Source of the DNA: JAGQIB01 sp041393395
GTDB taxonomy: Bacteria; ARS69
NCBI GenBank assembly: GCA_041393395.1
Contig: JAWKKG010000005.1
Location: 62,001 to 126,000, forward strand
DNA: 64,000 bases
Reading direction: 5' to 3'
This document shows positions 17,083-24,167 of the stretch, in pieces. Under the pieces are notes generated by a model. That model had not been told where the DNA came from. It made no database searches and worked only from the letters and a program-made list of their open reading frames with translations. The translations under genes were made by a program, and so were the position numbers. Within the stretch, counting starts at the first letter, position 1; every line of letters begins with the position of its first letter.

Positions 17083-18966
17083 TCAACTCGTGGGCACTTC
17101 ACTCCCCCGGAAGCGCTCCCTCCCGAGCCACTCGAACCAGACCCCCAGCGCCAGCAATGCCCAGTACGTCCCCTCCCGCGCCCCCCGAAACTCGCCGACA
17201 TCCCGGGCCAGCCACCCCTCCAGCCCCGGCATCGCCTCCCGCAACTCCGGCACGCCCAGGATCCGCGACCGGATCCCCGTCGCGTCCGCCTCGAGCAGAT
17301 GCGTGATCCGTCCCGACGCGAACCCGCGCTTCTTCCGCCGGATCACATCCTCGGGCAGCCGCCCATGCGCCCAGCGCCGGAGAATCCGCTTCGTGTCCGT
17401 GCGGCGGAGCGAGCCGCCCACGCGATGCGACACCGGCAGCGTGAGCACGAAGTCGACGAGGTCTCGATCCAGGAACGGCATCCGGATCTCCGCCGAAGAG
17501 GCCATGGCGGCGGCGTCCGCGAACGAGCAGAGGTTCTCCGTGAGGAACGTGTGGAGCATCACGGACTGGATGCGATCGAGCGCCGTGGCGCCGTCCGCGC
17601 ACTCGTCGTACAGCCGATCGACCCCGGGCTCCCAAGACTCGCCCCTCCCTCCCGCCCCGAACAGCTGACGGAGATCGTCCACCGGAAGCGGTCGGTTGAT
17701 GAGATACCGCGTCGCCGCCGGCACCTCCGCCCGCGAGCCCGCGCGAACACGCCGTAACGCCTCGGCCACGTTTCCATCCTCTCCCAGCGCCCGTCCGTAG
17801 ATCTTCCGCATCACCTTCGCAGGCAACGCGCGAAGCGCATGCATCGAACGAAACGTCAGCAGATCACGATTCAGACGATAGCCGCCCAGCACCTCGTCGC
17901 CACCGTGGCCGCACAGGAACACGGGGGCACGATCGCGCGTGAGACGCACGAGTTGCCAGGTGGCGAGCGCCACGCCGTCGCCGACCGGTTCCGTGAGCGC
18001 CGCGAAAGCCGCGTCCAGATCGCGAAGCCGTTCCTCGTTCGAGACGTCGAGGAACGTGTGCCCCTCCGGATACGACGCGTCGTCCGCCACGGATCCCTGG
18101 TGCGCCCGGTACGAGAACGACGGCAGGTCCCCACCGCCGGCCGCTGCGATCGCGCGGCTGTCGATGCCATCGGAGAGGAACAGCGCGACGGGCACGTCGG
18201 AAACCCGGCACCGACGTACCGCGCTCCTCAGCAGCTCGTTGAATCGCTCGACGTCTTCCTCGTGGAGAGGGCGCGGTCGTTCGGCCCGCGCCGGGATCTC
18301 GTACCATCGCTCCCGCGCCACCCCGCCGCGGTCGATCCGCAACAAGTGCCCCGGGGGAACCTTGCGAACGTCCCGCAGCACCGTGCGCGGACTCACCACG
18401 TACCTCAGGGCCACCAGCTCCCGGGCCGCCTCGCGATCGAGTTCCCGCGAGACCCACGGCGCGGCCAGCAACGCCTCGATCGACGACGCGAACGTCAGGC
18501 GCGTCGCATCGCCGTGGTGGAACAGCGGCTTTTCCCCGAACCGATCCCGGACGAGCCAGAGCCGACGCTCGCGACGATCGTAGAGCGCGAAGGCGAACTG
18601 TCCGACGAGGCGCGGCAGGATGTCCGCGCCGAGGCGCGCCCAGCCCTCCAGGAGCACCTCGGTGTCGCTCGTCGAACGGAACGCGGTCCGGTCGAGACCG
18701 ACCTCCCGGGCGAGGTCCTCGTGGTTGTAGATCTCTCCGTTGAAGCAGAGGACCCAACGCTCGCACGCGCTGACCATGGGCTGGCGCCCCGCCTCGGTGA
18801 GATCGACGATCGCAAGCCGACGATGTCCGAGTTCGATCGTCGAATCGCGCCACACTCCGGAGTCGTCCGGACCGCGGGCAACCATGCGCTCGGTCATGGC
18901 CCCGACCACCCCGGGAAACAGATCTCGCCGCTCCCCGAAGTGGTAGACTCCCGCGATTCCACACAT
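17083..18966 (-). CDS. Asparagine-synthase-like glutamine amidotransferase
   Basis: A 627-residue class II amidotransferase plus ATP-pyrophosphatase. N-terminal glutaminase: catalytic Cys2 (MCGIAG), GHRRLAIVDL, FNGEIYNHEDL, SDTEVLLEGW. Synthetase: the pyrophosphate loop reads FLSDGIDSRA near residue 265, with Asp in place of the second Gly of the usual SGGxDS. Further on are CGHGGDEVLGGY and IRMPFLDRDLVDFVL. The reaction is probably glutamine-dependent amidation of an acid; asparagine itself or a surface-polysaccharide sugar acid are both possible. It stands alone between convergent and unrelated genes, so context does not decide. Confidence 0.88.
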   Translation of the reverse strand: MCGIAGVYHFGERRDLFPGVVGAMTERMVARGPDDSGVWRDSTIELGHRRLAIVDLTEAGRQPMVSACERWVLCFNGEIYNHEDLAREVGLDRTAFRSTSDTEVLLEGWARLGADILPRLVGQFAFALYDRRERRLWLVRDRFGEKPLFHHGDATRLTFASSIEALLAAPWVSRELDREAARELVALRYVVSPRTVLRDVRKVPPGHLLRIDRGGVARERWYEIPARAERPRPLHEEDVERFNELLRSAVRRCRVSDVPVALFLSDGIDSRAIAAAGGGDLPSFSYRAHQGSVADDASYPEGHTFLDVSNEERLRDLDAAFAALTEPVGDGVALATWQLVRLTRDRAPVFLCGHGGDEVLGGYRLNRDLLTFRSMHALRALPAKVMRKIYGRALGEDGNVAEALRRVRAGSRAEVPAATRYLINRPLPVDDLRQLFGAGGRGESWEPGVDRLYDECADGATALDRIQSVMLHTFLTENLCSFADAAAMASSAEIRMPFLDRDLVDFVLTLPVSHRVGGSLRRTDTKRILRRWAHGRLPEDVIRRKKRGFASGRITHLLEADATGIRSRILGVPELREAMPGLEGWLARDVGEFRGAREGTYWALLALGVWFEWLGRERFRGSEVPTS

Positions 18967-19079
18967 GTCGACCTCGACGTCGAGTGGTCAGTCGGTTCGG
19001 GGCGACGGAGCTTCGCGCCGCTGGATGAAACGAAGATGAGAAGTCGCGCGCGCGAACTCGCTCCCGGGAGCCCGCTCTC

Positions 19080-19598
19080 TCAGGGGATGGCCTCGAAGAG
19101 GGCTTCCTCGGAGGCGATCCTCTCCTCCATCTCCGCCCGGACGTTCCGCGCCAACGTGACCACCTGGTTCTCGTCCAGGTCGTCCGCAGCGATGTCCAGG
19201 CTGAGCACACCGATGGCGTTACCTCCGGCGTCCAGCAAGGGAGAAGTGACCTCGTAAGGCTCGTCCGGTGACTCGGGGGACTCCACGGCGGCCATTCCCG
19301 TGCGAATGATCTCATCGTCGTCCGCGCCGGAACGCTCGCCGATCTCTCCGGCGTCGCTCGCGGCGATCGTGCGCAAGACTCCATCGACGCGGGCGACGAT
19401 CTCCATACCCCGGAGGGCGGCATGGGTCGACATCGTCGCCTCGACGAGCCACTGCGCGTAGGGCGCAGAGATGGGGGCGACGTCCAGGGTTCCCGCAGTC
19501 CGGTCCTCCTGCTCGAGCGGCTCGTCCGCTCGCGACGAACCGACGATCAAACCCGCGACGAGCAGCGTCGTCGCCAACCACCCGATCTCTCGCTTCAT
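19080..19598 (-). CDS. Secreted Cache-like protein of unknown function
   Basis: A 172-residue protein with a signal peptide cleaved near SSRADEP (about residue 25). The remainder looks like a single small sensor fold: an amphipathic helix (APYAQWLVEATMSTH), a strand with GMEIVARVDGVLRTIAASD, DAGEIGERS, then EPYEVTSPLLDAGGNAIGVLSLDI, the pattern of Cache/GAF-like periplasmic ligand-binding domains. It has no membrane or signalling domain of its own. AAGGAGGA precedes the ATG. Site C, with the same repeat as the two-component locus, lies about 80 bases upstream, suggesting co-regulation. No enzyme motif is seen. Confidence 0.7.
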   Translation of the reverse strand: MKREIGWLATTLLVAGLIVGSSRADEPLEQEDRTAGTLDVAPISAPYAQWLVEATMSTHAALRGMEIVARVDGVLRTIAASDAGEIGERSGADDDEIIRTGMAAVESPESPDEPYEVTSPLLDAGGNAIGVLSLDIAADDLDENQVVTLARNVRAEMEERIASEEALFEAIP

Positions 19599-19664
19599 CC
19601 CTCATTCCTCCTTCTTCGGCACCGGTTCCCTTCGGCGCGGGCCTGCCCCGTCGCCGACAGTAGC

Positions 19665-19698
19665 AGGATCGCACGCGGCACCTGACAGAAAACTGACG
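19665..19698 (-). promoter_or_regulatory. Putative regulator-binding direct repeat and promoter (site C)
   Basis: CTGAC (19682-19686) and CTGAC (19693-19697) repeat with an 11-base period. On the minus strand GTCAG, 11 bases, then GATCCT, a weaker -10 than at sites A and B. It lies in the upstream region of the secreted Cache-like gene that starts at 19598. Confidence 0.5.
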
Positions 19699-19736
19699 TG
19701 GTGTCCTCACGGGACCGGAAACGGCGGGCTGGCCGA

Positions 19737-19773
19737 AAAGAAAAAGGGGGCGGCGGTCACCCGCCGGCCCCCC
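19737..19773 (-). terminator. Rho-independent terminator of the surface-protein operon
   Basis: On the minus strand a GC-rich stem (GGGGGCCGGCGG with a GTGA loop, paired to CCGCCGCCCCC) is followed by TTTTTC, directly after the gene ending at 19802. Confidence 0.85.
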
Positions 19774-19801
19774 ACTGCCCTTCACGCTGCTCGACGCTGC
19801 C

Positions 19802-20458
19802 CTAGCTGAACGGCACGTCGAACGACTTCTGCACCGTGCCCTGGAACACGAGCTTCACTTCCCACTCGAAGTTCGTCTCCGTCGGCGGTGCCGACGTCCC
19901 GCGCACGTGGTAGCGGAAGCTGTCGTTGACCGGGCCGGGCCCGTTGCCCTTGAGGCCCTGCACCGTCTCGAGCAGGTAGTCGTTCATGAGGTTGATGCCG
20001 TCGGTGCCGATCACGTTCGTGATGTCGATCCACTCCTCCGGGTTCGGCACGTTGCCGGAGCCGGCCGGCATCGTGTAGCCGGTGATGAGCACGGCGGGCG
20101 AGCCGATGTCGTTGTTGCCGGCATCCACCGGCACGACCTCGACCAGCGTGTTCGTGATGATCCGGTTCGCCACCACGTCCGGCTGGATCACGCGGTACAG
20201 GACCTGCACGATCTTGATCGCATCGTCTTCCAGATCGTTGATGTCGATGTCGGCGTCGTCCAGGGCGCCCTCGATGTCGAGGTCCTCGGTGACGTTCACG
20301 ATCTGGCTGTCGTCGTGGAAGTTCACCTCACCCGTCGCGATGAACCGCGCGACCGTGGGGAACCCGAGCGAGAGAGTCACGATCTGTTCATTGGAGCACG
20401 TGGCCGCCATCAACATCACCGAGAGGATCGGCAGGGCGACCTTCGCAATCGTCTTCAT
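19802..20458 (-). CDS. Exported hypothetical protein, probably surface-associated
   Basis: A 218-residue protein with an N-terminal signal (IAKVALPILSVMLMAATC); the Cys at about residue 21 could be lipidated but Thr before it is unusual. The mature part is acidic and beta-rich (EGALDDADIDINDLEDDAIKI near residue 63). I recognise no domain. It starts 10 bases after the stop of the barrel gene, whose TAG merges into the AGGGGGA ribosome site, so the two are one operon closed by the terminator at 19737-19773. The pairing suggests a shared surface or envelope role. Confidence 0.75.
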   Translation of the reverse strand: MKTIAKVALPILSVMLMAATCSNEQIVTLSLGFPTVARFIATGEVNFHDDSQIVNVTEDLDIEGALDDADIDINDLEDDAIKIVQVLYRVIQPDVVANRIITNTLVEVVPVDAGNNDIGSPAVLITGYTMPAGSGNVPNPEEWIDITNVIGTDGINLMNDYLLETVQGLKGNGPGPVNDSFRYHVRGTSAPPTETNFEWEVKLVFQGTVQKSFDVPFS

Positions 20459-20468
20459 GAAAATCCCC

Positions 20469-21359
20469 CTAGATTCCGAAGCTCAAGGATCCGGCCACAC
20501 CCATCTCCGCGGCCACGTAGCCTTCCACGTTCAGGCTCACGATCGGGAACTTCACGTTCGCGCCGAGCGTGCCGCGGAAGTCGTTCTGGCGATCGAGCTT
20601 GACCTGCACGGACTCATCGCCGCTGTCGTAGTTCGCCTCCATCTTGCACGAATCCATGCCGAGGCCGGCGTACGGCTCGAGCTTCACGGCACCCGTGCCG
20701 AACAGGCGCGAACCCGTGACGTTCCACGCCATGAGGTCGGCCTTCACGAGGTCCTTCGAGCCGAGGTCGAACTGCTGGAACATGCCGCCCACCGCGATAT
20801 CCACCGGCAGGCCGGGCAGGTACTGCGAGATCGAGTGCTGCGCGCCGAACGCCCAGTAGGTGAACTCGCCGAGCTCCTCGTCGTCACCCACGGTGAACGT
20901 CACGTAGCGGATCATCGCCTTGGTGCCGAGCACGCTGCCCACCGTGATCTGCGGCGCGGCGAACGCGAGGTTCTGCAGATTGAACCCGCCCGGGTAGGCG
21001 AACTCGAGCCCGTTGCCCTGGCTCACGGTGGCCCCGTCCGGATCGCCGATCACCGTGGGCACCTCGGCCTCCGGGTAACCGCCGAACGCCGGCGCCGTGT
21101 AGGTCCGATCCGTGTCCGAGAACGAGATGTAGGAGCCCGTGAGATCGAGACGGGCGGTCAGGCCGGCCGTGGGCACGTGGCCTCCACGGAAGATGCCCGC
21201 GTTGGCCGAGGCCGACAGTCCCTTCGAGAGCGGACCGAGGTAGCCGGTGGCCTGGTCCCCGACGAGCGTGCTCAGGTTGTCCGAAAGCGCGTCACCCGAC
21301 GCGGAGCCGGACACCGCGAGCACCGCCGCCACTGCGGCGCCCAGGATTCCGAAGCGCAT
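20469..21359 (-). CDS. Outer-membrane beta-barrel protein, DUF6588-like
   Basis: A 296-residue secreted protein with signal peptide (VAAVLAVSGSASGD). LSTLVGDQATGYLGPL near residue 31 resembles the N terminus of the DUF6588 family, followed by barrel-like strands ending in VAGSLSFGI. The sequence is rich in Gly and aromatic strands with short turns, as in small porin-like barrels. It has one internal Cys (in GMDSCKMEANY). First gene of a two-gene operon. The DUF6588 assignment is from memory of the family and is moderately sure; the function is unknown. Confidence 0.72.
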   Translation of the reverse strand: MRFGILGAAVAAVLAVSGSASGDALSDNLSTLVGDQATGYLGPLSKGLSASANAGIFRGGHVPTAGLTARLDLTGSYISFSDTDRTYTAPAFGGYPEAEVPTVIGDPDGATVSQGNGLEFAYPGGFNLQNLAFAAPQITVGSVLGTKAMIRYVTFTVGDDEELGEFTYWAFGAQHSISQYLPGLPVDIAVGGMFQQFDLGSKDLVKADLMAWNVTGSRLFGTGAVKLEPYAGLGMDSCKMEANYDSGDESVQVKLDRQNDFRGTLGANVKFPIVSLNVEGYVAAEMGVAGSLSFGI

Positions 21360-21526
21360 TGCGTTCCTCCCTCAAGAAACGGAAAGGTCGACGTACCCCG
21401 GAATTCTCCGGGTGCGGCGGCCCGGGGTCAATCCCGGAGCCGCGAACGGCCGTTCCGTAGGTCGGCGGAAGAACGGCGCGACGAGAGCCGGAAGTTGCAG
21501 CGGGGCCGGAATCTACCGGGCGGAAT

Positions 21527-22309
21527 CTAGCCCGCGGCTTCGCCCCGGAGACGGCGATCGATCGCCAGCAGGCCCCGCAGCGTGAAGCCGACTTCGATCC
21601 CATCGATCGAGCGGCAATGCGGTCCGACCAGGGGCGCAAGGCCCCCGGTGGCCACGGCGCGCCCCTTTCCGCCCAGTTCCGGCCAGATCCCCTCCACGAG
21701 GGAATCGATCATCCCCACCGCCCCGAGGAGGATTCCGGAGCGCAGGCAGTCCCGGGTGTTCCGGCCCACGACCGAGTCCGGGAACGAGAAGTCGACCTTG
21801 GTGAGCCGGGCCGCGCGCCGGAACAGGTCCTCGGCCGACGTCTCCACGCCGGGCGCGATCACGCCGCCCACGTAGCGGCCCTTCGAGTCCAGGCAGTCGA
21901 AGTTCGTGGCCGTCCCGAGGTCCACCACGATCGCGGGCGCGCCGAGCAGCTCCTGCGCCGCGACCGCGTTCGCGATGCGGTCGGCACCGACCTCGCGCGG
22001 ATCGTCCACCGCGACCTCGATGCCGAGATCCATGTCCGCGGAGATGATCACCGGATCGTGACCGAGCTCCTGCCGGATGAACTCCTCGAAGCGCCGCGTG
22101 AGCGGTGGCACCACGGAGCACAGGATCGTGCGGGTGACGGACCGCTCGCCGTGCTCGAGCTTGCGGCACAGGTGCGTGACGACCATGGAGATCTCGCCGA
22201 CGGTCGCGTCGCGGCGCGTGCCCACGCGCAGATCGCCGTGCGAGTGGCCCGACTCGTCGAACAGGCCGAGCACGACGTTCGTGTTTCCGATGTCCACCGT
22301 GAGCAGCAT
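21527..22309 (-). CDS. coaX: Type III pantothenate kinase
   Basis: Phosphorylates pantothenate, the first step to coenzyme A, in an ASKHA fold. The 260-residue protein has the phosphate-1 loop TVDIGNTNVVLGLFD at the N terminus, VGADRIANAVAA near residue 105, VDLGTATNFDCLD with the catalytic Asp region near residue 130, and GGVIAPGVETSAEDL. It completes the pathway begun by panB and panC at the left of the window. ATG at 22307-22309 overlaps the birA stop as ATGA. Confidence 0.96.
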   Translation of the reverse strand: MLLTVDIGNTNVVLGLFDESGHSHGDLRVGTRRDATVGEISMVVTHLCRKLEHGERSVTRTILCSVVPPLTRRFEEFIRQELGHDPVIISADMDLGIEVAVDDPREVGADRIANAVAAQELLGAPAIVVDLGTATNFDCLDSKGRYVGGVIAPGVETSAEDLFRRAARLTKVDFSFPDSVVGRNTRDCLRSGILLGAVGMIDSLVEGIWPELGGKGRAVATGGLAPLVGPHCRSIDGIEVGFTLRGLLAIDRRLRGEAAG

Positions 22310-23289
22310 CAGCTCTCCTCCGACAGGACGAGGCTCGCCTCGCCGCTGATCACCCGCACCTCGCCGCGGCCGGGAACGTCGAGGCGCAGGGCGCCGGTCG
22401 CGTCGACGCCGCGCGCCGTACCTTCCACCCGCTCGCCGCCGCCGACCTCGATCGACACGGAACGGCCGAGCCATTCGTCGCGCCGCGCGAACTCGTCCGC
22501 GAGATCGAGCCGGCCCGCGACTTCCGCGGCGACCTTGCGCTCGAGACGCGCGATCAACGTCGCGAGGAGCTCGCTCCGCCCGACGTGTCGTCGCGTCGCC
22601 TCCTCCACCGACGTCGCGAACGGTGCGACCTCCGGCGGGAAGTCCTGCGGACGATGGTGCACGTTGATCCCGATCCCCGCCACGGGGAACACGCGCCCGC
22701 CGGCCGATCGCGCCTCCACGAGCACGCCGCAGATCTTGCGGCCGCCGATCCGCACGTCGTTCGGCCACTTGAGGGCCGGCGAGAATCCGGTTCGCTCCTC
22801 CACCGCCTCGGCCACCGCGAGCGCCGCGATCAACGACAGCCGCGGCGCGGCGGCCGGATCCGCGGGCACCGGCAGCAGCGTGGTGCTCCAGATTCCGAGG
22901 CCGGGCCGGGAGTCGAACACGCGGCCGCGCCGTCCCCGGCCGGCCGTCTGCAGCTCGGCCGTCACCACGAGTCCCGGCGCCGCCCCGGCCGCGGCCCGCT
23001 CGGCTGCGCGGTCGTTCGTGGAGCCGATCGTCGCCAGGACCTCGAGCTCGCGTCCCCAGGTGGCGCCGCCGAGCGACGCCTGCACGTCGGCCGCCGCCAG
23101 CGCGGAACCGCGCGGGCCGAACCGGAGCGTGCCGTCGGTTTCCAGGGAGACGAGGTCGCCGAGCGTGGCGAGGGCCGACTCGAGATCGGGCGCGTCGCCG
23201 AACGTCGTGAGGCGCGCGGCCGGCAGCGCGCCACCCGCCTCGCCGAGCGCGTGCACGAGACGCGCCGCGCGCTCGAACCGATCGCTCAC
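22309..23289 (-). CDS. birA: Biotin-[acetyl-CoA-carboxylase] ligase
   Basis: Activates biotin with ATP and loads it onto the carboxyl carrier. The 326-residue protein has the ligase core GSTNDRAAER, the ATP loop AGRGRRGRVFDS, LKWPNDVRIGGRKICGVLVE and GIGINVHH, then a C-terminal SH3-like domain (GTARGVDATGALRLDV). About 85 N-terminal residues precede the catalytic domain and could be a diverged winged helix, so repressor activity is uncertain. The start is GTG at 23287-23289, overlapping the nadC stop as GTGA. Confidence 0.94.
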   Translation of the reverse strand: MSDRFERAARLVHALGEAGGALPAARLTTFGDAPDLESALATLGDLVSLETDGTLRFGPRGSALAAADVQASLGGATWGRELEVLATIGSTNDRAAERAAAGAAPGLVVTAELQTAGRGRRGRVFDSRPGLGIWSTTLLPVPADPAAAPRLSLIAALAVAEAVEERTGFSPALKWPNDVRIGGRKICGVLVEARSAGGRVFPVAGIGINVHHRPQDFPPEVAPFATSVEEATRRHVGRSELLATLIARLERKVAAEVAGRLDLADEFARRDEWLGRSVSIEVGGGERVEGTARGVDATGALRLDVPGRGEVRVISGEASLVLSEES

Positions 23290-24167
23290 GCGCCCTCGAT
23301 CAGGAACGAGAAGTCGATCGCCTTCACGCTGTGGGTCAGCGCGCCGAGACTCACGCAATCCACGCCGATCCGCGCGAGCTCCGGAATGCGCGCGAGCGTG
23401 ACGTTGCCGGACGCCTCCAGCTCCGGCCGCTTCTCCGATTCCGCGAGCCGCGCCACGATGCGCGCCATCTCGTCGTTCGACATGTTGTCGAGCAGGAGGC
23501 GATGCGCGCCGTACTCGGCCGCGCGGATCGCCTCGTCGAACGTGCGGACCTCCACCGTGACGGGGAGCGATCCCGAGCGCTCGTCCGAGTAGATCGCGCC
23601 GAGCGCCATCGCGATGCCGCCGGCGAGGGCCAGGTGGTTCTCCTTCAGCATCACCATGTCGCCGAGGCTCCACCGGTGCGACGTTCCGCCGCCCGCCACC
23701 ACCGCCCACTTCTCGAGCGCGCGCAGCCCGGGCGTGGTCTTGCGCGTGTCGCAGATCGCGATCCTGCCGCCCGCCGCATCCACGCAGCGACGCGTGACCG
23801 TGGCCACGCCGGACAGGCGCTGCAGGAAGTTCAAACCCGTGCGCTCGCCGCCGAGCAGCACGCGCGCGCTCGCCCGCAGCTCCAGCACGACCTCGCCGGC
23901 CGCGAACGAATCGCCGTCCTTGCGGCCCATGATCTCCACCGCCTCGTCGTCGGCGAGCAGCTCGAACGCGCGCGCGAACGCGTCGCGGCCGGCGAGCACG
24001 CCGCCCTCGCGAGCGAGGACGCGCGCCGACTTCGAATCCCCGGCCCCCGGCAGCGGCAACGTGGACCGGTCGTCGAACGCGTGATCCTCCTCGAGCGCGC
24101 GACGCACGATCGGGTCGATCACGTCGCGGGACGGCGGCCCCGCCTGGAAGCGGCCGAGCGTCTTCAA
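23286..24167 (-). CDS. nadC: Nicotinate-nucleotide pyrophosphorylase (quinolinate phosphoribosyltransferase)
   Basis: Converts quinolinate and PRPP to nicotinate mononucleotide in de novo NAD synthesis. The 293-residue protein has ALEEDHAFDDRST, ERTGLNFLQRLSGVAT, DTRKTTPGLRALEKWAV, the substrate loop GGGTSHRWSLGDMVMLKENH, VEVRTFDEA, and LLDNMSNDEM, a complete catalytic set. It overlaps uvrB (ATGA) and birA (GTGA). nadA and nadB are not in the window. Confidence 0.97.
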   Translation of the reverse strand: MKTLGRFQAGPPSRDVIDPIVRRALEEDHAFDDRSTLPLPGAGDSKSARVLAREGGVLAGRDAFARAFELLADDEAVEIMGRKDGDSFAAGEVVLELRASARVLLGGERTGLNFLQRLSGVATVTRRCVDAAGGRIAICDTRKTTPGLRALEKWAVVAGGGTSHRWSLGDMVMLKENHLALAGGIAMALGAIYSDERSGSLPVTVEVRTFDEAIRAAEYGAHRLLLDNMSNDEMARIVARLAESEKRPELEASGNVTLARIPELARIGVDCVSLGALTHSVKAIDFSFLIEGA

